NCBI RefSeq assembly: GCF_046630445.1
Contig: NC_092333.1
Span: 3,124,001 to 3,188,000, forward strand
Origin: Rutidosis leptorrhynchoides
Lineage: Eukaryota; Streptophyta; Magnoliopsida; Asterales; Asteraceae
Direction of reading: 5' to 3'
DNA: 64,000 nucleotides
Shown here: one piece after another, positions 33,249-46,526 of the stretch
Layout: each line of letters begins with the position of its first letter
Position numbering within the stretch: position 1 is the first letter of the stretch
The notes under the pieces: model-generated
Told to the model about the DNA's origin: nothing
What the model saw: only the letters and a program-made list of their open reading frames with translations
Databases searched by the model: none
Program-made: the position numbers and the translations under genes

Positions 33249-33510
33249 TTCGGTTATGATAACTTTGAATGCTGATGAAGCAGCAAAAACTGTAAACGAC
33301 CTTAACAGCCAAAAGTTTGATGATAAAGGATAGTGTGCTGGCAAAACTCAGAAAAAGAGAAAGTTTGGAACTGGAAAACGGATTGAGCAAAGTATGAAAG
33401 AGGCTGTGGATAAATTACAAGTACGAAACCTGACTTCAAAGAATCCAAATGATTCAGTATCTACTGAAGACATTAACGAATACCTTGCTTCCGAATCTAA
33501 ACCCTTGCGG
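33249..33510 (+). pseudogene. Captured fragment of a poly(A)-binding protein gene
   Basis: The plus frame reads FGYDNFE, then (after a two-base loss) ADEAAKTVNDLNSQKFDDKG, a TAG at 33331 where PABP has W, then CAGKTQKK, and later EQSMKEAVDKLQVRNL and NPNDSVSTEDINEYL. This follows plant cytoplasmic PABP from the end of RRM3 (NFEN-DDAAKAVE-LNGKKFDDKEWYVGKAQKK) through the linker to the start of RRM4 (KNLDDSV-DEKL-E). No introns are seen in the piece. It is broken by a stop and frameshift and has no RRM core left intact, so it is non-functional. Confidence 0.72.
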
Positions 33511-34810
33511 ACAATATTCTTCATCATCCTCTGATATTAGAAATTCTAAGATATCATCGTATCTTTCATTATAAATATACTCCATATTTCTGGAGATAAT
33601 TCCATAATCATTCTTATCGGAAATCAATTTTCTCCTTGCGATATCTGTGTAACATCATAAAAGAAACTATTTTAGTTTCTAAATTCTGAAACCTTCGAGT
33701 TTAAAATATGAATATTTTTGAAGAGGTGTTGGGAACTGAAGCATGAGTTAGTATAATATAATGACACTTGATCAACGTGATTATATTACAGTAAGTCATG
33801 CTGAGTTTCTAATGGAACGTGATAAAGGTTCACAGATCATACCCTCATTATAAACCATGTTACATAACTCTTTCATTCTATTTAACCTCTAAACTATCAA
33901 GAAAATATTTTCTTAATGATTCGGTCTTTTTCGAGGTATTCTGGTAATTTGACAAGTCAGATTGTGCTATTACCGTTTCTTTTTTAGAACATTAATTATG
34001 TTCATTCCGAAATTCATACCTACGAATTTTGGACCATTATTCGCTTGATTTAAAGTCGGAAAGATAAAAAAAAGCATGAAGCTTCAAAATATCAATGGGA
34101 GTATATATAAATCACAGTAAATTGGAGAGAGTATTAACTGTGGATGTCAATGATTATGGAAAGACAGAAGCAGAGACATCGAAATATAATGGAAGATATA
34201 AAACCCAACAACCATCCAGAAATTACAAACCGTGTATATCAATGCGTATAGCAATATAAAGACACGGGAGAATGAAAAACACTATAACCCCAAGGTAATG
34301 GTAGAAGAAAATAACTTCCTCCGGTGGTAGATGAAAAAGAAGAATGACAGATATGAAAGTCAGGAGTATATCAAGAATCAGAACTGGATGAAGCATTTTT
34401 CACAATCTTTTGAAAATAGGAAATGAGGAAGAAGATGTAAGAGTGATGAAAATAATGAAACGGAAGAGGTCAATTTATAGCGAAATATCAAACATAGCAA
34501 TCGAGGCAAATTACGCATTTAATCAAAAGAAATCTTAATTTTCTTAAATTCCGAAGAATCAAATCTTATTTAGATTATGAAGATTTTCTATTCCTTAAAT
34601 TATGGAAATCAATCGTTAATATTTCAAGAGTTAAGACGAATCTCTATTCTTCATTTCACTCTTTTACGATAACTTCTCTCATACGCTTCGAATAATCGGA
34701 TTGTTTTATCCATATTATTCAACGGTGATAAAACTCTATTTATCAACACATATACGTCATGAAAACATTTTTATTATTAGTCATGACGACCTCACTCAAA
34801 TTTCGAGACG

Positions 34811-34833
34811 AAATTTCTTTAACGGGTAGGTAC
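34811..34833 (+). other. Polypurine tract of B
   Basis: AAATTTCTTTAACGGGTAGG plus TAC lies directly before the 3' LTR. The 15-mer TTAACGGGTAGGTAC is identical in element C (minus strand, 40880-40894). Confidence 0.7.
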
Positions 34834-34991
34834 TGTGATGACCCGAAAATTTCTGACCAAATTTAAACTTAATCTTTGTATGATTAACATTTCTGACACG
34901 ATAAGCAAAGTCTGTAAAACTGAATCTCAAAATTTTTGAACTACTTTCATATATTCAAATACCTTTCAGTTGTTCTTGACGATTCGCGAAC

Positions 34992-35077
<86 letters not shown>

Positions 35078-35773
35078 TATAACTTGAAAACGTAACAATG
35101 TATTAATTGTTTGATACCGTACATTAAACTTATTGGTTTAAATATTTATTTGAATATATATGAAAAGTTGGAATATTAATTGTATGAATAACCTGCGACG
35201 TATATTTAAAACGTGTTTATGAATATTGAAAATATATATTAACTTGGTCATAAAACGATTTGTTATTATATATATATTAACAAATAGCGAGATAATGATT
35301 TATAGAAGTAAATGACCAAAACACTCGAAAGTTTAAGATACACTTAGAATGATATAGTTTATTGATAATTTAAGACTATATTTTGAGAAAGGTACGAGTC
35401 ACAAAACGTAAATTGCGAGTTTTCTAAGCGTACGAAAATGCGTTCGAGAAACCAGAACCGGGACATAAGTCGAGTGACAACGTACGAGTCATCGGAACGA
35501 AAATTACAAGTCAAATATGCACATGAATTTAATATAATATATAATTAATTATTTAAATTATATATATTATATATATTATATTTAATTATGTCGACAAACA
35601 AGAAAACAAAAAAATATGTTAGCTGGATCTGACGGCCATGCGATCGCATGAGAAATAGGCATAAAACCCATGCGATCGCATGGGCATCAGAATCAGGAAT
35701 TATGGCTATAAATATCAGGTTTCTGCTCTAGTTTTTTACACTTATATTACTCCCTAAGTATTTATTTATTATA

Positions 35774-35828
<55 letters not shown>

Positions 35829-37500
35829 TATTATTATTAAGATTATTATTATTATTAATCTTAATATTTTTAGTAATATTATACATAAAATATTACGACG
35901 AGGTCATGAGCGTGTCACTTTCAAAACAAGCTTCAAATGGGATAGAACTAAGGAAATTATGGGTTATAGCTATGGAGGTTATGGGTAATGTTCATGGGTA
36001 TTGTTCGCAAGTCAAACCTAGTATTTATCATCTCTGTTGCGTCTACGTACTTTCCTGCAATATTGAATCTCAATATTGATATGTGAGCATTCATATCTTA
36101 TCTTTTATATATTAATAGTGTATACATGTCTAGTGCTCGAGTATATATTTATACATGCTTGTATGTTAAATTTCGTCGTTAAACAGTTTATAATGAATCA
36201 AGAAGTAAATACATATATTACTGGTAAAAGGTATATGATATACATGTTTTCAGAAAGCTGGCGAAAAATCAATAACTTTTCATTTAGAAATCGCGTAATT
36301 TCGATGAACGAATCAAAAGATATGGTCAACTGAATTATAATTGACGTTAATTGGAATTGCTTTTGAATCTGCAATTAATATTTAAACAACCTGTTTATGA
36401 GATTGATAAAATACTACTAGCCAAGTAAATGAATCCTTATATAAGGCACGTCTCGTTTTATTGAACAATTGTCAAAATTGACTTTTTGAAATGACTTTTG
36501 ATAACTTTTGTATGTCGATCTCGAGCATTAGGATTGTGATACACTATAACCCAACCTAGTTTATTAGACATTTATTGACCAACATATGTTCTCTAGGTTG
36601 AGATCTACGGTTAATCTTGCATTCCGAGTTACGGTCACTTTTTGATGAATGACCTTATGTGCTGCTAAGGTGAGTTTATAGATCCCTTTTTAAATGCTTT
36701 AAATATTTTGGGCTGAGAATACATGCAATTTATTTTAAACGCAATGGATACAAGTACATACTAAATTCTACACCGAGTTTGAATGAAAATCCCTTAGCTT
36801 TGGTAACTAGTAACTGCCGGTTATAAGAACTGGTGGGCGCGAGTAGTTATATATGGATCCATAGGGCTTGATATCCCCGTCCGAGCTAGAGCGCTAGCCT
36901 TTTAACGGACGTATGCTATTTGAGAAGCGTACACGTTGGTTTGCGTATATTATTAAGATGATTATACAAAGGGTATAAAATATATATACGTTAACTTTAG
37001 TTACCAGGGTGCTCAATTTCGTAGAATATTTTGATAAACGTTTCTGGATGAAACAACTGAAAACTTGTGATTCACCTTTATATACAGATTATGCGCAACA
37101 TTAAAACTATGAACTCACCAACCTTTGTGTTGACACTTTTAAGCATATTTATTCTCAGGTTTCTAGAAGTCTTCCGCTGTTTGGTTATATGTGATACAAG
37201 CTATGTGCATGGAGTCATACATTCTTTATTCAAGAAAACTTTGCATTCACAAAATCATCACCGTGTATCTTATTTTGATTTCATTGTCAACGGATGTATT
37301 ATGGTAAATTATTATTTATGGTGATTGTCTATATGTAGAAATCATCAAACGTTGAAAATCTTAGAAATTGATATTCATTTATTGTGTACCTTTTGAAAAG
37401 AATGCAATGTTTGCAAAACGTATCATATAGAGGTTAAATACCTCGCAATGAAATCAATGAATGACGTGTTCATCCATATGGATTTGGAGCGATCGTCACA
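34834..37500 (+). repeat. 3' LTR of element B
   Basis: 2667 bp. Differs from the 5' LTR mainly by a much longer (TA)n (34994-35076), a longer TTA repeat (about 35770-35826) and the 36926-36960 segment. The palindrome pair (35636-35651 and 35668-35683) and CTATAAATAT (35705-35714) repeat the promoter module. Confidence 0.92.
35636..35714 (+). promoter_or_regulatory. LTR promoter module of B (3' copy)
   Basis: CCATGCGATCGCATGA and CCATGCGATCGCATGG start 32 bp apart; the TATA box begins 22 bp after the second. Here the second palindrome is perfect, unlike the 5' copy (CCATACGA). Confidence 0.7.
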
Positions 37501-37621
37501 TGGGCTAAGCATGATTTTTTATTAGTGGGCTTTTATATAAAAAAATAAGAAGCAACCTAATGAGATGAAGAGTATCGACGGTATAGGATATAAATAAAAT
37601 CACTCAATTAAACAAGGGGCG

Positions 37622-40600
37622 TGAAATGTCCCGTTCTTATTGATTAAAAACGTTCCATATTAATTGATTTCGTTGCGAGGTTTTGACCTCTATATGAGAC
37701 GTTTTTCAAAGACTGCATTCATTTTTAAAACAAACCATAACCTTTATTTCATAGATAAAGGTTTTAAAAAAAAAGCTTTACGTAGATTATCAAATAATGA
37801 TAATCTAAAATATCCTGTTTACACACGACCATTACATAATGGTTTACAATACAAATATGTTACAACAAAATAAGTTTCTTGAATGCAGTTTTTACACAAT
37901 ATCATACAAGCATGGACTCCAAATCTCGTCCTTATTTAAGTATGCGACAGCGGAAGCTCTTAATAATCACCTGAGAATAAACATGCTTAAAACGTCAACA
38001 AAAATGTTGGTGAGTTATAGGTTTAACCTATATATATCAAATAATAATAATAATAGACCACAAGATTTCATATTTCAATACACATCCCATACATAGAGAT
38101 AAAAATCATTCATATGGTGAACACCTGGTAACCGACATTAACAAGATGCATATATAAGAATATCCCCATCATTCCGGGACACCCTTCGGATATGATATAA
38201 ATTTCGAAGTACTAAAGCATCCGGTACTTTGGATGGGGTTTGTTAGGCCCAATAGATCTATCTTTAGGATTCGCGTCAATTAGGGTGTCTGTTCCCTAAT
38301 TCTTAGATTACTAGACTTAATAAAAAGGGGCATATTCGATTTCGATAATTCAACCATAGAATGTAGTTTCACGTACTTGTGTCTATTTTGTAAATCATTT
38401 ATAAAATCTGCATGTATTCTCATCCCAAAAATATTAGATTTTAAAAGTGGGACTATAACTCACTTTCACAGATTTTTACTTCGTCGGGAAGTAAGACTTG
38501 GCCACTGGTTGATTCACGAACCTATAACAATATATACATGTATATCAAAGTATGTTCAAAATATATTTACAACACTTTTAATATATTTTGATGTTTTAAG
38601 TTTATTAAGTCAGCTGTCCTCGTTAGTAACCTACAACTAGTTGTTCACAGTTAGATGTACAGAAATAAATCGATAAATATTATCTTGAATCAATCCACGA
38701 CCCAGTGTATACGTATCTCAGTATTGATCACAACTCAAACTATATATATTTTGGAATCAACCTCAACCCTGTATAGCTAACTCCAACATTCACATATAGA
38801 GTGTCTATGATTGTTCCGAAATATATATAGATGTGTCGACATGAAAGGTCGAAACATTGTATACGTGTCTATGGTCTCTCAATATTACATAATATACAAT
38901 ACAAGTTGATTAAGTTATGGTTGGAATAGATTTGTTACCAATTTTCACGTAGCTAAAATGAGAAAAATTATCCAATCTTGTTTTACCCATAACTTCTTCA
39001 TTTTAAATCCGTTTTGAGTGAATCAAATTGCTATGGTTTTATATTGAACTATATTTTATGAATCTAAACAGAAAAAGTATAGGTTTATAGTCGGAAAAAT
39101 AAGTTACAAGTCGTTTTTGTAAAGGTAGTCATTTCAGTCGAAAGAACGACGTCTAGATGACCATTTTAGAAAACATACTTCCACTTTGAGTTTAACCATA
39201 ATTTTTGGATATAGTTTCATGTTCATAATAAAAATCATTTTCTCAGAATAACAACTTTTAAATCAAAGTTTATCATAGTTTTTAATTAACTAACCCAAAA
39301 CAGCCCGCGGTGTTACTACGACGGCGTAAATCCGGTTTTACGGTGTTTTTCGTGTTTCCAGGTTTTAAATATTAAGTTAGCATATCATATAGATATAGAA
39401 CATGTGTTTAGTTGATTTTAAAAGTCAAGTTAGAAGGATTAACTTTTGTTTGAGAACAAGTTTAGAATTAACTAAACTATGTTCTAGTGATTACAAGTTT
39501 AAACCTTCGAATAAGATAGCTTTATATGTATGAATCGAATGATGTTATGAACATCATTACTACCTTAAGTTCCTTGGATAAACCTACTGGAAAAGAGAAA
39601 AATGGATCTAGCTTCAACGGATCCTTGGATGGCTCGAAGTTCTTGAAGCAGAATCATGACACGAAAACAAGTTCAAGTAAGATCATCACTTGAAATAAGA
39701 TTGTTATAGTTATAGAAATTGAACCAAAGTTTGAATATGATTATTACCTTGTATTAGAATGATAACCTACTGTAAGAAACAAAGATTTCTTGAGGTTGGA
39801 TGATCACCTTACAAGATTGGAAGTGAGCTAGCAAACTTGAAAGTATTCTTGATTTTATGAAACTAGAACTTTTGGAATTTATGAAGAACACTTAGAACTT
39901 GAAGATAGAACTTGAGAGAGATCAATTATATGAAGAAAATTGAAGAATGAAAGTGTTCGTAGGTGTTTTTGGTCGTTGGTGTATGGATTAGATATAAAGG
40001 ATATGTAATTTTGTTTTCATGTAAATAAGTCATGAATGATTACTCATATTTTTGTAATTTTATGAGATATTTCATGCTAGTTGCCAAATGATGGTTCCCA
40101 CATGTGTTAGGTGACTCACATGGGCTGCTAAGAGCTGATCATTGGAGTGTATATACCAATAGTACATACATCTAAAAGCTGTGTATTGTACGAGTACAAA
40201 TACGGGTGCATACGAGTAGAATTGTTGATGAAACTGAACGAGGATGTAATTGTAAGCATTTTTGTTAAGTAGAAGTATTTTGATAAGTGTATTAAAGTCT
40301 TTCAAAAGTGTATAAATACATATTAAAACACTACATGTATATACATTTTAACTGAGTCGTTAAGTCATCGTTAGTCGTTACATGTAAGTGTTGTTTTGAA
40401 ACCTTTAGGTTAACGATCTTGTTAAATGTTGTTAACCCAATGTTTATAATATCAAATGAGATTTTAAATTATTATATTATCATGATATTATCATGTACGA
40501 ATATCTCTTAATATGATATATATACATTAAATGTCTTTACAACGATAATCGTTACATATATGTCTCGTTTAAAAATCATTAAGTTAGTAGTCTTGTTTTT

Positions 40601-40879
40601 ACATATGTAGTTCATTGTTAATATACTTAATGATATGTTTACTTATCATAGTATCATGTTAACTATATATATATCCATATATATGTCATCATATAGTTTT
40701 TACAAGTTTTAACGTTCGTGAATCACCGGTCAACTTGGGTGGTCAATTGTCTATATGAAACATATTTCAATTAATCAAGTCTTAACAAGTTTAATTGCTT
40801 AACATGTTGGAAATATTTAATCATGTAAATATAAATCTCAATTAATATATATAAACATGGAAAAGTTCGGGTCACTACA
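37622..40879 (-). repeat. 3' LTR of element C
   Basis: 3258 bp, matches 47487-50754 along its whole length. Short ORFs inside recur in both copies and are not supported. Confidence 0.95.
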
Positions 40880-40903
40880 GTACCTACCCGTTAAATAAAT
40901 TTC
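40880..40903 (-). other. Polypurine tract of C
   Basis: On the minus strand ACGAAATTTATTTAACGGGT then AGGTAC, immediately before the 3' LTR start TGTAGTGACCC. Confidence 0.75.
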
Positions 40904-40914
40904 GTCCCAAAATT

Positions 40915-43900
40915 TTAAGCTGTTGAAGGTGTTGACGAATCTTCTGGAAATAGATGCGGGTATTTCTTCTTCATCTGATCTTCACACTCCCAGGTGAACT
41001 CGGGTCCTCTACGAGCATTCCATCGAACCTTAACAATTGGTATCTTGTTTTGCTTAAGTCTTTTAACCTCACGATCCATTATTTCGACGGGTTCTTCGAT
41101 GAATTGAAGTTTTTCGTTGATTTGGATTTCATCTAACGGAATAGTGAGATCTTCTTTAGCAAAACATTTCTTCAAATTCGAGACGTGGAAAGTGTTATGT
41201 ACAGCCGCGAGTTGTTGAGGTAACTCAAGTCGGTAAGCTACTGGTCCGACACGATCAATAATCTTGAATGGTCCAATATACCTTGGATTTAATTTCCCTC
41301 GTTTACCAAATCGAACAACGCCTTTCCAAGGTGCAACTTTAAGCATGACCATCTCTCCAATTTCAAATTCTATATCTTTTCTTTTAATGTCAGCTTAGCT
41401 CTTTTGTCGACTTTGGGCGGTTTTCAACCGTTGTTGAATTTGGATGATCTTCTCGGTAGTTTCTTGTATAATCTCCGGACCCGTAATCTGTCTATCCCCC
41501 ACTTCACTCCAACAAATCGGAGACCTGCACTTTCTACCATAAAGTGCTTCAAACGGCGCCATCTCAATGCTTGAATGGTAGCTGTTGTTGTAGGAAAATT
41601 CTGCTAACGGTAGATGTCGATCCCAACTGTTTCCGAAATCAATAACACATGCTCGTAGCATGTCTTCAAGCATTTGTATCATCCTTTCGCTCTGCCCATC
41701 AGTTTGTGGATGATAGGCAGTACTCATGTCTAGACGAGTTCCTAATGCTTGCTGTAATGTCTGCCAGAATCTTGAAATAAATCTGCCATCCCTATCAGAG
41801 ATAATAGAGATTGGTATTCCATGTTTGGAGACGACTTCCTTCAAATACAGTCTTGCTAACTTCTCCATCTTGTCATCTTCTCTTCTTGGCAGGAAGTGTG
41901 CTGATTTGGTGAGACGATCAACTATTACCCAAATAGTATCAAAACCACTTGCAGTCCTTGGCAATTTAGTGATGAAATCCATGGTAATGTTTTCCCATTT
42001 CCATTCCGGGATTTCGGGTTGTTGAAGTAGACCTGATGGTTTCTGATGCTCAGCTTTAACCTTTGAACACGTCAAACATTCTCCTACGTATTTAGGAACA
42101 TCGGCTTTCATACCCGGCCACCAAAAATGTTTCTTGAGATCCTTGTACATCTACCCCGTTCCAGGATGTATTGAGTATCTGGTTTTATGAGCTTCTCTAA
42201 GTACCATTTCTCTCATATCTCCAAATTTTGGTACCCAAATCCTTTCAGCCCTATACCGAGTTCCGTCTTCCCGAATATTAAGATGCTTCTCCGATCCTTT
42301 GGGTATTTCATCCTTTAAATTTCCCTTTTTTAAAACTCCTTGTTGTGCCTCCTTTATTTGAGTAGTAATGTTATTATGAATCATTATATTCATAGATTTT
42401 ACTCGAATGGGTTCTCTGTCCTTCCTGCTCAAGGCATCGGCTACCACATTTGCCTTCCCCGGGTGGTAACGAATCTCAAAGTCGTAATCATTCAATAATT
42501 CAATCCACCTACGCTGCCTCATATTCAGTTGTTTCTGATTAAATATGTGTTGAAGACTTTTGTGGTCGGTATATATAATACTTTTGACCCCATATAAGTA
42601 GTGCCTCCAAGTCTTTAATGCAAAAACAACCGCGCCTAATTCCAAATCATGCGTCGTATAATTTTGTTCGTGAATCTTCAATTGTCTAGACGCATAAGCA
42701 ATCACCTTCGTTCGTTGCATTAATACACAACCGAGACCTTGCTTTGATGCGTCACAATAAATCACAAAATCATCATTCCCTTCAGGCAATGATAATATAG
42801 GTGCCGTAGTTAGCTTTTTCTTCAATAACTGAAACGCTTTCTCTTGTTCATCATTCCATTCAAATTTCTTCCCTTTATGCGTTAATGCAGTCAAGGGTTT
42901 TGCTATTCTGGAAAAGTCTTGGATGAACCTTCTGTAGTAACCAGCTAGTCCTAAAAACTGGCGTATGTGTTTCGGAGTTTTCGGGGTTTCCCACTTTTCA
43001 ACAGTTTCTATCTTTGTCGGATCCACCTTAATACCTTCTTTGTTCACTATGTGACCGAGGAATTGAACTTCTTCTAACCAAAATGCATACTTTGAAAACT
43101 TAGCGTACAATTCTTCCTTCCTCAATACTTCTAACACCTTTCTCAAATGTTCACCGTGTTCTTGGTCATTCTTTGAGTAAATAAGTATGTCATCAATGAA
43201 AACAATGACAAACTTGTCAAGGTATGGTCCACACACTCGGTTCATAAGGTCCATGAATACAGCTGGTGCATTAGTTAAACCAAACAGCATGACCATAAAC
43301 TCGTAATGACCGTAACGTGTTCTGAAAGCAGTCTTTGGAATATCATCTTCTTTCACCCGCATTTGATGATACCCGGAACGTAAGTCAATCTTTGAATAAA
43401 CAGATGAGCCTTGTAGTTGATCAAATAAGTCGTCGATTCTCGGTAGTGGGTAGCGGTTCTTGATGGTAAGTTTGTTCAACTCTCGGCAGTCGATACACAA
43501 CCTGAATGTACCATCTTTCTTCTTGACAAACAAAACAGGAGCTCCCCACGGTGATGTGCTTGGTCGAATGAAACCATGCTCTAAAAGTTCTTGTAATTGG
43601 CTTTGTAGTTCTTTCATCTCGCTGGGTGCGAGTCTGTAAGGAGCACGAGCTATTGGTGCAGCTCCTGGTACAAGATCTATTTGAAATTCAACGGATCGAT
43701 GTGGGGGTAATCCCGGTAATTCTTTTGGAAATACATCAGGAAATTCTTTTGCGACGGGAACATCATTGATGCTCTTTTCTTCAGTTTGTACTTTCTCGAC
43801 GTGTGCTAGAACAGCATAGCAACCTTTTCTTATTAGTTTTTGTGCCTTCAAATTACTAATAAGATGTAGCTTCGTGTTGCCCTTTTCTCCGTACACCATT

Positions 43901-45501
43901 AAGGGTTTTCCTTTTTCTCGTATAATGCGAATTACATTTTTGTAACAAACGATCTCTGCTTTCACTTTTTTCAACCAGTCCATACCGATTATCACATCAA
44001 AACTCCCTAACTCTACTGGTATCAAATCAATCTTAAATGTTTCGCTAACCAGTTTAATTTCTCGATTCCGACATATATTATCAGCTGAAATTAATTTACC
44101 ATTTGCTAATTCGAGTAAAAATTTACTATCCAAAGGCGTCAATAGACAACTTAATTTAGCACAAAAATCTCTACTCATATAGCTTCTATCCGCACCCGAA
44201 TCAAATAAAACGTAAGCAGATTTATTGTCAATAAGAAACGTACCCGTAACAAGCTCCGGGTCTTCCTGTGCCTCTGCCGCATTAATATTGAAAACTCTTC
44301 CACGGCCTTGTCCATTCGTGTTCTCCTGGTTCGGGCAATTTCTAATAATGTGGCCCGGTTTTCCACATTTATAACAAACTACATTGGCATAACTTGCTCC
44401 GACACTACTTGCTCCGCCATTACTCGTTCCGACACCATTTGTTCCTTTCGTTCTATTAACCCCTGGTCCGTAGACCTCACACTTCGCCGCGCTATGACCA
44501 TTTCTTTTACACTTGTTGCAAAATTTGGTGCAGAACCCCGAGTGATACTTTTCACACCTTTGGCATAGCTGCTTCTGATTGTTGTTGTTGTTATTGTTGC
44601 GGTTGTTATTGTTGTTGGGATGATTGTTATAGTTGCTGCTGTTGTTGTTGTTGTTGTTGTTGTTGTTGGGCCGTTTGTTGTAGTTGCGATTGATGTTGCG
44701 ATTGTTGGGATAATTGTTGCGATTATTATTGTAATTGCTGTTGTTGTTGTATTGGTGATTCTTATCACCGTTTTCCTCCCACTTTCTTTTGACTTGCTTC
44801 ACATTGGCCTCTTCAGCCGTCTGTTCTTTAATTCTTTCCTCAATCTGGTTCACTAGTTTGTGAGCCATTCTACATGCCTGTTGTATGGAGGCGGGCTCGT
44901 GTGAACTTATATCTTCTTGGATTCTTTCCGGTAATCCTTTCACAAACGCGTCGATCTTCTCTTCCTCATCTTCGAACGCTCCCGGACACAATAGGCACAA
45001 TTCTGTGAATCGTCTTTCGTATGTGGTAATATCAAATCCTTGGGTTCGTAACCCTCTAAGTTCTGTCTTGAGCTTATTGACCTCGGTTCTGGGACGGTAC
45101 TTCTCGTTCATCAAGTGCTTGAATGCTGACCACGGTAGTGCGTACGCATCATCTTGTCCCACTTGCTCTAGATAGGTATTCCACCATGTTAACGCAGAAC
45201 CTGTGAAGGTATGTGTAGCGTACTTCACTTTGTCCTCTTCAGTACACTTACTTATGGCAAACACCGATTCGACCTTCTCGGTCCACCGTTTCAATCCGAT
45301 CGGTCCTTCGGTTCCATCAAATTCCAAAGGTTTGCAAGCAGTGAATTCTTTGTAGGTGCATCCTACACGATTTCCTGTACTGCTAGATCCAAGGTTATTG
45401 TTGGTATGTAGCGCAGCCTGTACTGCGGCTATGTTTGAAGCTAGAAAAGTACGAAATTCCTCTTCATTCATATTCACGGTGTGTCGAGTAGTCGGTGCCA
45501 T
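40915..45501 (-). pseudogene. Tekay gag-pol polyprotein, two in-frame stops
   Basis: One frame from ATG 45501 ([16 protein letters not shown]) to 40915. Gag has the capsid motifs [12 protein letters not shown] and [14 protein letters not shown], an N-rich stretch, and zinc-finger clusters [26 protein letters not shown] and [14 protein letters not shown]. Protease DSGADRSY is near 44195. RT has [17 protein letters not shown] and [10 protein letters not shown] (near 43185). RNase H has CDASKQGLG and YTDHKSLQ. Integrase has HHCC, then [13 protein letters not shown] and QSERMIQML (DDE). A C-terminal chromodomain-like block has [20 protein letters not shown] and GPEFTWE. Stops are TAG at 42151-42153, inside the integrase zinc finger, and TAA at 41395-41397, before ADIKRKD. 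Each looks like a single-base change. Catalytic residues otherwise look intact. Confidence 0.93.
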
Positions 45502-45639
45502 TTCCTTCAAAATAGTCAAATGGAACAAGTTAATCATACAGAATATTAAGAGTAGTTAATAGTATTTCGTAGCATAATATGAACTTATTTATAAAAGCTT
45601 TTTCTTCATATTAGCGTTTTATAAGTTTAAATTCGGGTA

Positions 45640-45654
45640 GTACCTACCCGTTAA
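45640..45654 (-). other. Internal PPT-like motif in C
   Basis: The minus strand reads TTAACGGGTAGGTAC, identical to the 15-base PPT core at 40880-40894. It lies between the F-box ORF and gag and overlaps a perfect inverted repeat CGGGTAG-TAC-CTACCCG. Confidence 0.6.
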
Positions 45655-45842
45655 GTTCATACTTAGTAGCTAATATACAATTCAACTACTACAATTCTAT
45701 ATGAAAAACTGATTATAATAATATTTCGCGTTCAAACTTTTACACAATATTTTACAAACTTACAATACCGCTTATTTTACATATAGCATGAAATATAGCA
45801 CACAATAAATTTGATACAAGATGGTTGTGAAGATAATTCTAG

Positions 45843-46526
45843 CTAGTACACAAGTCGTTCAACAAAGGCAATAAAGACACGTAATTCATACGTCCAGAAA
45901 CAAGTCATGCATTCTGGTTTTACTAGGATTACTTCCCATCCTTGGTCTTGTGGAACATAACCGTTATGGTCGTTGATAAGACATCGTGTTGTCACGTCGT
46001 CAAAGGGACGAGGGTTACGTAATGTCCAACAGTCCCGTAATAATCTAAAAACCTCATTTCTTACCCCAATTACCGACTCCGTCACTTGTGGGAACGTTTT
46101 GTTTAATAGCTGTAGCCCGATGTTCTTTTTCTCACTTTGGTGAGAAGCGAACATTACTAACCCGTAAGCATAGCATGCTTCTTTATGTTGCATGTTAGCC
46201 GCTTTTTCTAAATCATGAAGTCCTATATTCGGATACATTGAGTCAAAATAATTTCTTAACCCGTTGCGTAAAATAGCATTTGGGTTCCCCGCAATATATG
46301 CGTCAAAGTAAACACATCGTAACTTATGGGTTTCCCAATGTGATATCCCCCATCTTTCAAACGAAAGTCTCTTATAAACCAAGACATTCTTGGAACGTTC
46401 TTCGAATGTCTTACAAACTGATCTTGCCTTAAATAGTTGTGCCGAGGAATTCTGACCGACTCTAGACAAGATTTCATCAATCATGTCTCCGGGTAGGTCT
46501 CTTAAAATATTGGGTTGTCTATCCAT
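45843..46526 (-). CDS. F-box protein carried by Tekay element C
   Basis: An intact 227-residue ORF inside the retrotransposon, between the 5' LTR and gag, in the same orientation. Residues about 7-52 form an F-box: LRDLPGDMIDEILSRVG, then a KARSVCKTFEE block and VYKRLSF. Residues about 85-130 (NAILRNGLRNYFDS, GLHDLEKAANMQHKEACYAY) form a Sel1-like region as in plant F-box proteins of the At1g67623/At2g35280 type. The C-terminus has a Cys/Trp-rich end. F-box proteins bind SKP1 and recruit targets for ubiquitination. The element's use of it is unknown. TCTATTTTACAG lies 19 bases before the ATG (acceptor at 46541), suggesting expression from a spliced element transcript. No stop or frameshift is seen, while gag-pol nearby has two stops. 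Confidence 0.8.
   Translation of the reverse strand: MDRQPNILRDLPGDMIDEILSRVGQNSSAQLFKARSVCKTFEERSKNVLVYKRLSFERWGISHWETHKLRCVYFDAYIAGNPNAILRNGLRNYFDSMYPNIGLHDLEKAANMQHKEACYAYGLVMFASHQSEKKNIGLQLLNKTFPQVTESVIGVRNEVFRLLRDCWTLRNPRPFDDVTTRCLINDHNGYVPQDQGWEVILVKPECMTCFWTYELRVFIAFVERLVY

Larger units (their letters stand above)
28407..37500 (+). mobile_element. LARD-like LTR retrotransposon B, inserted in the 5' LTR of D
   Basis: LTRs at 28407-30975 and 34834-37500 start TGTGATGACCC and end CGTCACA. They are flanked by TGGGC on both sides (28402-28406 and 37501-37505). An initiator-tRNA-Met primer site lies at 30978 and a PPT ends at 34833. The 3.86-kb interior has no gag-pol, only a decayed ORF (31360-32270) and a poly(A)-binding protein gene piece (33249-33510). 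A large non-autonomous derivative. The PPT region matches that of Tekay element C. Confidence 0.92.

Noticed and set aside
44175..44856. Ile/Thr-rich and Val-rich ORFs in the gag region of C
   Set aside because: Shadows of the Asn-rich (AAC)n stretch in gag.
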